A stretch of 64,000 bases of DNA, from assembly GCA_018241665.1 (NCBI GenBank), contig JAFEDK010000007.1:62001-126000 (forward strand). Direction: 5' to 3'. How positions within the stretch are numbered: position 1 is the stretch's first letter; each line of letters opens with the position of its first letter. Of this stretch, positions 53,959-64,000 are shown one piece after another. A program made the translations under genes and the position numbers. The notes beneath the pieces are model-generated. The model saw nothing but the letters and a program-made list of their open reading frames with translations, did no database searches and had not been told where the DNA came from. Origin of the DNA: Pseudomonadota bacterium. GTDB lineage: Bacteria > Pseudomonadota > Gammaproteobacteria > Burkholderiales > Rhodocyclaceae.

Positions 53959-56535
53959 ATGGAAGTCTCACGCATCCGGGCTCTGCGCGGCCCCAATCTG
54001 TGGAGCCGGCACACCGCGATCGAAGCCATCGTGACCTGCACCGAAGCGGAGTGCGACATCGATTCCATTCCGGGCTACGAGACGCGGTTGCGCAATCTCT
54101 TCCCTGAAATGGGCTTTCTCGAGGCCGATGGCCACATGGGCGCCAGCTCCGTGGCCCAAGCGCTGGAACTCGCTGCCCTCGGCCTGCAGGCCTGCGCCGG
54201 TTGCCCGGTGACCTTCAGCCGCACCGCCAAGACCATCGAGAAGGGCGTCTTCCAGGTGGTGGTGGAATACACCGAAGAAAAGGTCGGCCGCCTGGCCTTC
54301 GAGCTGGCTACGGAACTGTGCCGCGCCGCCGAGATCGACGGCCCCTTCGACCTCGCCGGTGCATTGGCCCGCCTGCGCGAGCTGGACGAGGACGTACGCC
54401 TCGGGCCCTCCACAGGCTCCATCGTGCAGGCCGCGGTTGCCCGCGGCATTCCCTATCGCCGCCTCACTGAAGGCAGCCTCGTGCAGTTCGGCTGGGGCAG
54501 CCAGCAGCGTCGCATCCAGGCTGCCGAGACCGACCTGACCAGCGCGGTGGCCGAGGCCATTGCCCAGGACAAGGAACTCACCAAGAACCTGCTGCGCGCC
54601 GCCGGCGTGCCGGTGCCGCTGGGCCGCTCGGTGACCAGCGCCGAGGATGCCTGGCAGGCCGCCAAGGAGCTCGGTGGCCTCGTCGTCGTGAAGCCCCGTG
54701 ACGGCAACCAGGGCAAGGGCGTGGCGGTCAAGCTGCGAACCAAGGAAGAGGTGATGAACGCCTTCCGCGTCGCCGAGGAGATCAGCGACGACGTGCTGGT
54801 GGAACGCTACCTGCCGGGCCACGATTACCGCCTGCTGGTGGTGGGCGACAAGCTGATCGCTGCGGCCCGCCGTGAGCCGCCGCTGGTCATCGGCGATGGC
54901 CAGCGCACCATCCGCGAGTTGGTGGACCACGTGAACAGCGATCCGCGCCGTGGCGTCGGCCACGCCACCTCGCTGACCAAGATCCGCTTCGACGAGATCG
55001 CCATCGCCACCCTCACCAAGCAGGGCTACGAGGCCGACTCCGTGCCGCCCAAGGGCAAGCGTGTGATCCTGCGCAACAACGCCAACCTGTCCACCGGCGG
55101 CACCGCCACCGACGTGACGGACGACGTGCACCCCGAAGTCGCCGAGCGGGCGATTGCCGCGGCCAAGAACATCGGTCTCGACATCTGCGGCGTGGACGTG
55201 GTCTGCGAGAGCGTGCTGGAGCCGCTGGAAGCCCAGAGCGGCGGCATCGTCGAAGCCAACGCGGCGCCCGGCCTGCGCATGCACCTTCAGCCCTCCTACG
55301 GTAAGGGCCGCCCGGTCGGCGAGGCCATCGTCGCCAACATGTTCAAGCCCGGTGAAGACGGCCGTATCCCGGTCATCGCGGTGGCCGGCACCAACGGCAA
55401 GACGACCACCGTGCGCCTGTCCGCCCACATCCTCGGCGTGGCCGGCAACTGCGTCGGCATGACCAACTCCGACGGCGTCTATGTGGGCAAGCGCCGCATC
55501 GACACCGGCGACTGCAGCGGCCCGCGCAGCGCCCGCAACATCCTGCTGCACCCGGACGTGGACGCTGCGGTGTTCGAGACCGCCCGCGGCGGCGTGCTGC
55601 GCGAGGGCCTGGCCTTCGACCGCTGCGACGTGGCGGTGGTCACCAACATCGGCATGGGCGATCACCTGGGGCTGTCCTACATCAGCACCGTCGAGGATCT
55701 GGCGGTGGTGAAGCGAGTGATCGTGCAGAACGTGAAGCCGACCGGTACCGCAGTGCTCAACGCTGCCGACCCGATGGTCGTCAAGATGGCCAGCGCCTGC
55801 CCGGGCTCGGTGCTGTTCTTCGCCGCCGACCAGTACAACCACGTGCTGGTTACCCACCGCGTGCAGGGCCACCGCGTGGTTTTCGTCGACGACGACGCGA
55901 TCGTCGCAGCCCAGGGCAGCGAGGAGTTCCGCGTGCCGCTGGCCGGCATCCCGATCACCCGCAACGGCACGATCTCCTTCCAGGTCGAGAACGCGATGGC
56001 CGCCATTGCCGCCACCTGGGCGCTGGGCATTTCGCCGGAGACCATCGTCGCCGGCGCCGCCAGCTTCGTAAACGATGCTGCCAACGCGCCGGGCCGCTTC
56101 AATGTGTTCGACTACAAGGGCGCCACGCTGATCGCCGACTATGGCCACAACCCGGATGCGATCCTGGCGTTGGTGCAGGCCGTCGAGAGCATGCCGGCCA
56201 AGCGCCGCTCGGTGGTCATCAGCGGCGCCGGCGACCGTCGCGACGAGGACATCCGCGAGCAGACCCGCATTCTCGGCAAGGTCTTCGACGAGGTGGTGCT
56301 GTACCAGGACGACTGCCAGCGCGGCCGCGCCGATGGCGAAGTGCTGGCGCTGCTGCAGGAAGGTCTGGTGGGCGCTCCGCGCACCAAGAGCATCTACGAG
56401 ATCCGCGGCGAGTTCGCGGCCATCGACAGCGCGCTGCAAAAGCTGGAAACCGGTGACCTGTGCCTGATCCTCATCGACCAGGTGGAAGAGGCGCTGGAGC
56501 ACATCGCCAAGCGCATCGCCGAAACCACGGCGTGA
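53959..56535 (+). CDS. cphA: cyanophycin synthetase
   Basis: Full-length enzyme of 858 residues that builds multi-L-arginyl-poly-L-aspartate, a nitrogen and carbon store kept as cytoplasmic granules. The N-terminal domain begins EVSRIRALRGPNLWSRHTAIE; the ATP-grasp domain (about 215-470) has LVVVKPRDGNQGKGVAV, and the Mur-ligase-like domain has AVAGTNGKTTTVRL near 475 and ATLIADYGHNPDAI further on. The usual aspartate- and arginine-adding active sites are thus both present. It lies 72 bp after cphA' on the same strand and is followed by a hairpin shared with the convergent glpD gene. Confidence 0.95.
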   Translation: MEVSRIRALRGPNLWSRHTAIEAIVTCTEAECDIDSIPGYETRLRNLFPEMGFLEADGHMGASSVAQALELAALGLQACAGCPVTFSRTAKTIEKGVFQVVVEYTEEKVGRLAFELATELCRAAEIDGPFDLAGALARLRELDEDVRLGPSTGSIVQAAVARGIPYRRLTEGSLVQFGWGSQQRRIQAAETDLTSAVAEAIAQDKELTKNLLRAAGVPVPLGRSVTSAEDAWQAAKELGGLVVVKPRDGNQGKGVAVKLRTKEEVMNAFRVAEEISDDVLVERYLPGHDYRLLVVGDKLIAAARREPPLVIGDGQRTIRELVDHVNSDPRRGVGHATSLTKIRFDEIAIATLTKQGYEADSVPPKGKRVILRNNANLSTGGTATDVTDDVHPEVAERAIAAAKNIGLDICGVDVVCESVLEPLEAQSGGIVEANAAPGLRMHLQPSYGKGRPVGEAIVANMFKPGEDGRIPVIAVAGTNGKTTTVRLSAHILGVAGNCVGMTNSDGVYVGKRRIDTGDCSGPRSARNILLHPDVDAAVFETARGGVLREGLAFDRCDVAVVTNIGMGDHLGLSYISTVEDLAVVKRVIVQNVKPTGTAVLNAADPMVVKMASACPGSVLFFAADQYNHVLVTHRVQGHRVVFVDDDAIVAAQGSEEFRVPLAGIPITRNGTISFQVENAMAAIAATWALGISPETIVAGAASFVNDAANAPGRFNVFDYKGATLIADYGHNPDAILALVQAVESMPAKRRSVVISGAGDRRDEDIREQTRILGKVFDEVVLYQDDCQRGRADGEVLALLQEGLVGAPRTKSIYEIRGEFAAIDSALQKLETGDLCLILIDQVEEALEHIAKRIAETTA

Positions 56536-56541
56536 TGGACC

Positions 56542-56563
56542 GGGCCTGAGTCCGCTCAGGCCC
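56542..56563. terminator. hairpin between convergent cphA and glpD
   Basis: GGGCCTGAG at 56542-56550 and CTCAGGCCC at 56555-56563 form a perfect 9-bp stem with loop TCCG. No clear T-run follows on either side. Confidence 0.6.
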
Positions 56564-56568
56564 TGCCT

Positions 56569-58089
56569 TCAGCGGAAGCCTTCTGCCAGCCGGTGGAAGG
56601 CTTCCGTCATTTCGCGGGTACGTTCCGCGTCCCAACCCAGTTCTTCGGCGAGGATCGCAGCGACCGCTGGAGCGGCTTCGATGGCCGCCGAGGCGTCCAC
56701 GAACAATGCCCGATGGCGGCGGGCCAGTATGTCCTCGATGTCGTGGGCCTGTTCCTCGCGGGCGGCGAAGCGGACTTCCGCCTCGCTGAGGGACAGGGCA
56801 GGGTGCAACTGGCGTCCCGCGCCGGGCAGTGCATCCACCGCGGCGCGGTCGGTGCCGAACACGTCGTCGGACGGCGATGGGGTGCTGCCGTGCAGAACCA
56901 GGCTGCGTGTCCGGCAGGGGCGGGCCGGCAGGCCTGCGACGGCCGCGGCCTGGTCGATGATCTCTTCGCCCATGCGCCGGTAGGTGGTCCATTTGCCGCC
57001 GGCCACCGATACCAGCCCGCTCGGTGCGATCTGGATCACGTGCTCCCGCGACAGGCTCGACGTGTTGCCGCTGCCGCCGATCAGTGGGCGCAGGCCGGCG
57101 AACTGGCTGCGGATGTCGCTGCGTTGCGGCTTGCGGCGCAGATAGCGGGCGGCCGTGGCGAGGATGAAGTCCACTTCGCCGTCAAGCGGCTGGGGTTCCA
57201 GCGGAATGTCCGGCCGCGGCGTATCGGTGGTGCCGAGCAGCAGCTTGCCCTGCCAGGGAATGATGAACAGCACGCGGCCGTCGTCGGTGCGCGGCACCAG
57301 CAGCGCCGCGTCACCGGGCAGGAAATCCCGGTCGAGCACGATGTGTACGCCCTGGCTGGGGTTCAGCTGCGCGGTGCTGGCTGGATCGTCGAGGCGCCGG
57401 ATGGCGTCGGCCCACACGCCGGCCGCGTTGACGACGACCCGCGCCGACAGCGCGAAGGCTTCGCCGCTTTCCGCATCCTGCGCGTCGACGCCGACGAGGT
57501 GCCCGCCCTCATGGCGCAGCCCCGTGACCGGCAGCCGGTTGAGGGCCAGGCCGCCGAGATCGAGCACCGTGCGCATCAGCGTGATGGCCAGCCGGGCGTC
57601 GTCGAAGCGGGCGTCCATGTAGGCGATGCCGCCGACCAGTCCGTCCTCGCGCACGCCGGGCAGTGCGCGGCGGGTTTCCTCCACCGACAGCGGGCGACTG
57701 GCGCCGAGGCTGTGGGCACCGGCCAGCCAGTCGTAGGCAGCCAGCCCGATGCCGAGTTGCAGGCGATCCCACTGACGGTAGAGGGGCACAACGAAGCGTT
57801 GGGGGTGCACTAGGTGCGGCGCATTGGCGAGCAGGATCGCCCGCTCGGCTAGCGCTTCATGGACCAGCCCGATACGTCCCTGGGCGAGGTAGCGGACGCC
57901 GCCGTGCACCAGCTTGGTGGAGCGCGAGCTGGTGCCCTTGGCGAAATCGTGGGCCTCCAGCAGCAGTGCCGAATAGCCCCGCGAGGCGGCATCCACAGCG
58001 CAGCCGAGGCCGGTGGCGCCGCCGCCGATCACCAGCACGTCCCAGCGCGGCGTGTGGCGCAGGCGCTCGAGCAGGACCTCGCGCCTCAT
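56569..58089 (-). CDS. glpD: aerobic glycerol-3-phosphate dehydrogenase
   Basis: FAD-dependent, membrane-associated enzyme of 506 residues that oxidises glycerol-3-phosphate to dihydroxyacetone phosphate and reduces quinone. The start is the ATG at 58089, which overlaps the glpK stop by 4 nt; the frame is open further upstream but that part is inside glpK. The FAD motif is [21 protein letters not shown] near residue 17, and [23 protein letters not shown] and [14 protein letters not shown] are GlpD landmarks. It works directly after glycerol kinase in glycerol use. Confidence 0.93.
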   Translation of the reverse strand: MRREVLLERLRHTPRWDVLVIGGGATGLGCAVDAASRGYSALLLEAHDFAKGTSSRSTKLVHGGVRYLAQGRIGLVHEALAERAILLANAPHLVHPQRFVVPLYRQWDRLQLGIGLAAYDWLAGAHSLGASRPLSVEETRRALPGVREDGLVGGIAYMDARFDDARLAITLMRTVLDLGGLALNRLPVTGLRHEGGHLVGVDAQDAESGEAFALSARVVVNAAGVWADAIRRLDDPASTAQLNPSQGVHIVLDRDFLPGDAALLVPRTDDGRVLFIIPWQGKLLLGTTDTPRPDIPLEPQPLDGEVDFILATAARYLRRKPQRSDIRSQFAGLRPLIGGSGNTSSLSREHVIQIAPSGLVSVAGGKWTTYRRMGEEIIDQAAAVAGLPARPCRTRSLVLHGSTPSPSDDVFGTDRAAVDALPGAGRQLHPALSLSEAEVRFAAREEQAHDIEDILARRHRALFVDASAAIEAAPAVAAILAEELGWDAERTREMTEAFHRLAEGFR

Positions 58090-59576
58090 GGCGCGGCCCA
58101 TCCGCGGGCACGCTCTACAGCCCGGTGCCATTCGGCGATGCGGGTCTCGCGCTTGTCCTGGCTGCAGCTTGGTTCGAAGACGCGTTCGGCCTGCCAGTGT
58201 TCGGATAACTCATCCGGGCTGCGCCACAGGCCCACCGCCAGACCCGCGAGATAGGCCGCCCCGAGGGCGGTCGTTTCGGTTTGCTGTGGGCGGATCACCG
58301 GTACGCCGAGCAGGTCGGCCTGGATCTGCATCAGCAGGTCGTTGCGCGCGGCGCCGCCGTCCACCCGCAGTTCGGTCAGCGGGCCGGCGCCGTCGCGGTT
58401 CATGGCATCCACCAGGTCTACGGTCTGCAGCGCAATGGCTTCCAGCGCGGCGCGGGCGATGTGGGCCTTGCTGCTGCCGCGGGTCAGGCCGAGCAGCGTG
58501 CCGCGGGCGTAGCCGTCCCAGTAGGGGGCACCGAGGCCGGCGAAGGCGGGCACCAGCACCACGCCGCCGGCGTCCGGCACCGAGGCGGCGAGGGCTTCGA
58601 TGTCGGCTGCGCGCTGGATCAGCCCCAGCCCGTCGCGCAGCCACTGCACCACCGCGCCACCGATGAAGACGCTGCCCTCCAGCATGTAGATGGTCTGCCC
58701 GCCGATGCGCCAGCCGAGGGTACTGAGCAGGCGATGCTTCGATTCGACCGGCTGCGCACCGGTGTTGAGCATCAGGAAGCAGCCGGTGCCATAGGTGTTC
58801 TTCGCCGAGCCGGGCTGCAGGCAGGCCTGGCCGAAGGTCGCGGCCTGCTGGTCGCCGGCCAGGCCGCCGATCGGGATTGCGCTGCCAAAGAGGTCGGCGT
58901 CCGTCGCGCCGAGCACGCCGCTGGTGTCCACCACCTCCGGCAGCAGTGCAGCGGGGATGTCGAACAGGGCCAGCAATTCCTCGTCCCAGCATTGGCGGTG
59001 GATGTCGAAGAGCATGGTGCGCGAGGCATTGCTCGGGTCGGTGACGTGCCGCCGGCCACCGGTGAGCTGCCACACCAGCCAGCTGTCGATGGTGCCAAAG
59101 GCCAGTTCGCCGGCGGCGGCCCGGCGGCGGGCGTCCGGCACGTGGTCGAGCAGCCAGGCCAGCTTGGTGGCCGAGAAATAGGCATCCACTTCCAGGCCGG
59201 TTTTGGCGCGGATCAGCGCCGCATGTCCGCCGGTGCGCAGGGCCTCGCAGGCGGCTACGGTGCGGCGATCCTGCCAGACGATGGCCGGTGCCAGCGGCTG
59301 GCCGCTGCTCCGCTCCCACAGCACGGTGGTTTCCCGCTGGTTGGCGACGCCGATGGCGGCGACGTCGGCGCCGGTCAGGCCGGCCTTGCTCAGGGCCTGG
59401 CGGGCGCAGTCGAGCTGGGTCTGCCAGATCTCCAGCGGGTCATGCTCAACCCAGCCCGGCTGCGGATAGGACTGGCGGAATTCGAGTTGGGCGCTGCCGA
59501 GGGCCTGGCCCCCAGCGTCGAAGACAATGGCACGGCTGCTGCTGGTGCCCTGGTCGAGGGCGAGGAGGCAAGACAT
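58086..59576 (-). CDS. glpK: glycerol kinase
   Basis: Enzyme of 496 residues of the FGGY kinase family, phosphorylating glycerol to sn-glycerol-3-phosphate. Landmarks are [17 protein letters not shown] at the N-terminus, [43 protein letters not shown] and [15 protein letters not shown]. The glycerol-binding Arg-Glu pair is visible in NQRETT. It is the first gene of a two-gene operon with glpD, coupled by a 4-nt overlap. No glycerol facilitator gene or glp regulator is adjacent. Confidence 0.94.
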   Translation of the reverse strand: MSCLLALDQGTSSSRAIVFDAGGQALGSAQLEFRQSYPQPGWVEHDPLEIWQTQLDCARQALSKAGLTGADVAAIGVANQRETTVLWERSSGQPLAPAIVWQDRRTVAACEALRTGGHAALIRAKTGLEVDAYFSATKLAWLLDHVPDARRRAAAGELAFGTIDSWLVWQLTGGRRHVTDPSNASRTMLFDIHRQCWDEELLALFDIPAALLPEVVDTSGVLGATDADLFGSAIPIGGLAGDQQAATFGQACLQPGSAKNTYGTGCFLMLNTGAQPVESKHRLLSTLGWRIGGQTIYMLEGSVFIGGAVVQWLRDGLGLIQRAADIEALAASVPDAGGVVLVPAFAGLGAPYWDGYARGTLLGLTRGSSKAHIARAALEAIALQTVDLVDAMNRDGAGPLTELRVDGGAARNDLLMQIQADLLGVPVIRPQQTETTALGAAYLAGLAVGLWRSPDELSEHWQAERVFEPSCSQDKRETRIAEWHRAVERARGWAAP

Positions 59577-59666
59577 GGCGCGGGCCTTTGCAGGAGGCGG
59601 AGGCTCCCAATCTAGCCCACTCCGCGCCGAAGTTGAACGGGCGCGTATGCCGTTGTGGAGCTGGGC

Positions 59667-60635
59667 TCAGGAAACCTGGCAGAAATGGGCGCCGCTCAAC
59701 TGGGCCTCGCCGTCCCAGCGATAGGCCACCAGCGGCCCGCCGTTGCCGGCCGAGTAATCGACGCAGGCGGCGTGTGGTGCGAGCGCGCGGGGCTGCCCGG
59801 TCATCCAGTAATGGCCGAAGAACACCGGTCGCGGGTCATCGTCCTCGATGCGGGCGTAAGCGGGGAGCTGTAAATCCGGCAGCTGGCTGCGCAGATTTTC
59901 GTGAACGAGGGCGGCGCGCCGGCAGGTGGTGGCGTCCCGGTCCCACCAGCGGATGCGCACGCGATGGCGCGCAATGCCGTCCTTGTCCTGGTAGGAGACG
60001 CCATCGGGCAGCGCGATCTCCAGCCCCTTGGTGAGGATCTCGGCGGCGCGGAACAGGCTGGGCACGGGTGTGTCCGTCACCGCCTCGTCGTCGGGCTCAC
60101 GGGTGGCGTCCGGGAGGGCGGCTGGCAGCAGACGGTTCTCCGTGACACAACCGGTGCTGGTCAGCCAGTCCATCAGCCCCTGGTGCCAGCAGGCGTGCAC
60201 GACGCGGATACCCGGCAGTTCCAGCCACAGGGGCAGGGTTCGGAACCATGCGATGAGCTCGGCGTGCAGCGCCGGATCGCCGGCCACCTCGTCGAGGAAG
60301 CGCTGGTGCTGGATGCGGTTCTTGTGCCCCCAGCGGGCGCTGTAATGGCGGCGCAGGTATTCGCCGGGATGTGCGGGGTCTGGCGTGTGCCAGGCGATGG
60401 CGTTGAGCTCGTGGTTGCCCATCACCGCCAGCGCTGCGCCGCCTTCCACCATGCCATGGGCGATTTGGACGGTGCGTAGCTGCTGCGGGCCGCGGTCGAT
60501 GAAGTCCCCGACGAACAGCGCCGTGCGGGATGGATGGCGCCAGACGCCGTCACGCAGGCGGTAGCCCATGTGCTGGAGCAGGGCTTCGAGCTTGTCGGCC
60601 TGGCCGTGGATGTCGCCGATGACGTCGTAGCCCAT
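59667..60635 (-). CDS. metallophosphoesterase (calcineurin-like)
   Basis: Soluble phosphatase of 322 residues with the metal-binding motifs in the expected order: DIHG (residues 7-10), GDFIDRGP (near 43-50), GNHE (near 73-76), then a histidine in VVHACWH and a late GHYW. These coordinate two metal ions. The layout is that of the protein-phosphatase or ApaH-like branch; the substrate (phosphoprotein, nucleotide or other) cannot be assigned. It stands alone, 90 bp downstream of glpK's start region on the same strand. Confidence 0.87.
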   Translation of the reverse strand: MGYDVIGDIHGQADKLEALLQHMGYRLRDGVWRHPSRTALFVGDFIDRGPQQLRTVQIAHGMVEGGAALAVMGNHELNAIAWHTPDPAHPGEYLRRHYSARWGHKNRIQHQRFLDEVAGDPALHAELIAWFRTLPLWLELPGIRVVHACWHQGLMDWLTSTGCVTENRLLPAALPDATREPDDEAVTDTPVPSLFRAAEILTKGLEIALPDGVSYQDKDGIARHRVRIRWWDRDATTCRRAALVHENLRSQLPDLQLPAYARIEDDDPRPVFFGHYWMTGQPRALAPHAACVDYSAGNGGPLVAYRWDGEAQLSGAHFCQVS

Positions 60636-60662
60636 GGCAGCTCTTAGAACATTGCGCGGGTT

Positions 60663-61559
60663 TCAGCAGCCGCTGCCGTCCGGCCGGCGCGTGAAGCCGA
60701 AGCTGCCGCCGCCAAGGCTGGGCGGCTGGATGCAGATCATCAGCGCCAGTGACTTGGCGGACTTCACAATGTCCGGCGGGAAGGCGGAGAAGGGGATCGC
60801 CCGCTCGACGACCGACTTCACGAAGGCGATCTCGTCCTGTTGATCGCCGGCATTGACGACCTTGAAGCTCTTCAGCGAGCCGTCCGGGTTCAGGCGCACT
60901 TCAATGGACGCGTTGCGGATACCACGGGTGCGCGGGTCGTTCTTCACGAAGGCGGCGCTGCGGTTGAGCTTCTTGACCAGCGCGTCCATGTAGAACTCGA
61001 GGCTGAAGGGATCGACCGGTGGGCTGTTGGGGATGCGCTCGACCAGGTCTTCCAGGCTGCTCGAACTGCGTCCGCGGGACTCGCGCATCTGCTCGCGGCC
61101 AATCTCGCGGGCCATCGCCAGGGAACGCTCGGCGAGGGTCGGCGGCGGCGGGGGCGGCTTTTTCGCGTCGCGGGCCAGATCGTTGAGGAAGTTGTCCATC
61201 TCCTCCTTCTGGGCCACGCTCCAAGTCGGCGTCGGCTCGGCGCTGCGGACGGCGGGCGCGTCGGACTTGCGGGCGGTGAGGATGCGCGGGCGGTTCTCGG
61301 GCGCCTTGGCCTTCGGCTTCTGCGCCTGCTGCGGCTTGCGCGGCTGGGCCTCGGCGACCTTCACCGGCTCCTTGGGACGCGGCCGTACATCCGCACGGGG
61401 GGCCGGCGGCGGGGCGAGGCGGGCTTCCAGTCTGGAGTTGGCGGGCTGCTGCTCCGGCGGGTTCAGCTTGACCAGCAGCAGGAGGCCATGGACCAGCAAG
61501 GACATCGCGATCGCCAGCTGAAGGGCGCGCGAGGATCTGGATTGGGACGAATCGAACAT
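60663..61559 (-). CDS. TonB-like energy transducer
   Basis: Protein of 298 residues starting at the ATG at 61559. It has one N-terminal membrane helix (about 12-32), a proline- and basic-rich periplasmic spacer (37-110, with RPRPKEPVKVAEAQPRKP), a second linker with KKPPPPPPTLAE, and a C-terminal TonB-type domain (about 205-298, with IEVRLNPDGSLKSFKVVNAG). TonB proteins couple the proton gradient to outer-membrane receptors; exbB and exbD are not next to it, and the C-terminal domain is divergent, so a TolA- or TonB-related role is also possible. Confidence 0.75.
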   Translation of the reverse strand: MFDSSQSRSSRALQLAIAMSLLVHGLLLLVKLNPPEQQPANSRLEARLAPPPAPRADVRPRPKEPVKVAEAQPRKPQQAQKPKAKAPENRPRILTARKSDAPAVRSAEPTPTWSVAQKEEMDNFLNDLARDAKKPPPPPPTLAERSLAMAREIGREQMRESRGRSSSSLEDLVERIPNSPPVDPFSLEFYMDALVKKLNRSAAFVKNDPRTRGIRNASIEVRLNPDGSLKSFKVVNAGDQQDEIAFVKSVVERAIPFSAFPPDIVKSAKSLALMICIQPPSLGGGSFGFTRRPDGSGC

Positions 61560-61634
61560 CGTGCCGGATTTTAGTCCGGCCGGCGCCGGGGCGGGCTGCT
61601 TTTTACACAATCCGCCCCGTTTGCAAGCCTGTCG

Positions 61635-63617
<1,983 letters not shown>

Positions 63618-63899
63618 TTGTCCCTCCGTGCTGCACTTTTCTCACGTCTTCCTCCTTTGGTTTCGTCCCGCTTGCGGCGGACCGCTATCGATGGATGCGG
63701 CCGTTTTAAGGGTGGGTTCTGCACGCGGACGGGACGGGTGGCATGGGTCTGGGCGAGGCCTCCGATCTGGAAACGCTTATGAAAAAAATGGAACTGCCGA
63801 TCTGGAGATTAGCAAACCTGGTGCCATCTGCATCGATCACGTGAAAGCCCCGTGCAGCACAGGGAGGCAGATGGATGTCGTTTGAAGTCCGGATGCTGG

Positions 63900-63949
63900 C
63901 CGTCCGATAATCGGCCGTCCGAAACGTCGGACGTCTCGTTTTCGGACGG
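63900..63949. promoter_or_regulatory. array of CCGTCCGA half-sites, probable upstream activator sites
   Basis: CCGTCCGATA at 63900-63909 and CCGTCCGAAA at 63915-63924 face TCGGACG at 63927-63933 and TTTCGGACGG at 63940-63949. The inner pair forms a perfect dyad, CGTCCGA-AACG-TCGGACG. The array lies 283 bp upstream of the sigma-54 activator gene, in a 383-bp region with no gene. It is a plausible enhancer for that activator. No convincing -24/-12 element was seen before the window ends. Confidence 0.65.
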
Positions 63950-64000
63950 TTGGCTGTGTATGGGTGAGCTCTTCGTGTTTTGGGGGGCGCTTCTCCCGTG

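Noticed and set aside
61561-61610. Upstream TTG start for the TonB-like protein
   Set aside because: It would add 17 residues before the membrane helix with no ribosome binding site. The ATG at 61559 places the helix at the expected distance from the N-terminus.
63618-63899. Search for a sigma-54 -24/-12 promoter in the region right of the activator gene
   Set aside because: TGGCATGGGTCTGGGC near 63737 has the first half only and lacks the GC at the required spacing. No convincing site was found.

Overview
The window is GC-rich, densely coded DNA from a Gram-negative, aerobic, metabolically versatile bacterium, most likely a betaproteobacterium of the Azoarcus/Thauera/Zoogloea type. This is inferred from gene content: a CphA'/CphA cyanophycin pair with its ABC transporter and DUF1854 partner, a nag-type gentisate operon, DUF1329/DUF1302 outer-membrane proteins, and an AcuR/AcuI pair. 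No rRNA, tRNA, CRISPR array or transposase was seen.

Layout. (1) 1-8951, first catabolic block: a KshA-like Rieske oxygenase, an MFS carrier, a metallo-beta-lactamase-fold hydrolase, an acyl-CoA synthetase, and a DUF1329/DUF1302 pair. (2) 8952-19942, an interruption: a hemerythrin-like protein, acuI-acuR with two matching operators, a Phd/RelE-type toxin-antitoxin pair, and a type I restriction-modification locus (hsdM, a YhcG/DUF1016 nuclease, hsdS, hsdR). (3) 19994-39158, second catabolic block: an RND/MMPL transporter with a YCF48-like beta-propeller protein, an HsaA-like flavin monooxygenase with a KshB-like reductase, etfBA, a LuxR-type regulator, and a six-gene operon (thiolase, FadB-like, nitronate monooxygenase-like, alpha-methylacyl-CoA racemase-like, FadD19-like ligase, 3alpha-hydroxysteroid-dehydrogenase-like SDR), then ETF-quinone oxidoreductase. 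(4) 39284-44484, minus strand: 3-hydroxybenzoate 6-hydroxylase, gentisate dioxygenase, fumarylpyruvate hydrolase, maleylpyruvate isomerase and an AAHS-family transporter. (5) 44614-48578: phosphatidylserine decarboxylase, a class III aminotransferase, a small membrane protein and a Cys/Gly-tailed protein. (6) 48661-56535: cyanophycin cluster. (7) 56569-64000: glpK-glpD, a metallophosphatase, a TonB-like protein and an AcoR-like sigma-54 activator.

How the genes fit together. Blocks 1 and 3 look like one regulon for taking up and oxidising a hydrophobic, methyl-branched, probably steroid- or isoprenoid-like compound. Ligases activate side chains, a racemase and beta-oxidation enzymes shorten them, Rieske and flavin oxygenases attack rings, and ETF plus ETF-QO pass electrons to the quinone pool. 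The strongest support found is an 18-bp dyad, TAGTCCNNNNGGACGATG, present in seven copies in the promoter regions of these operons and noticed nowhere else. It is a good candidate operator for the LuxR-type regulator at 27881-29026. Ring-cleavage genes of the classical steroid pathway are not in the window, so the substrate remains open.
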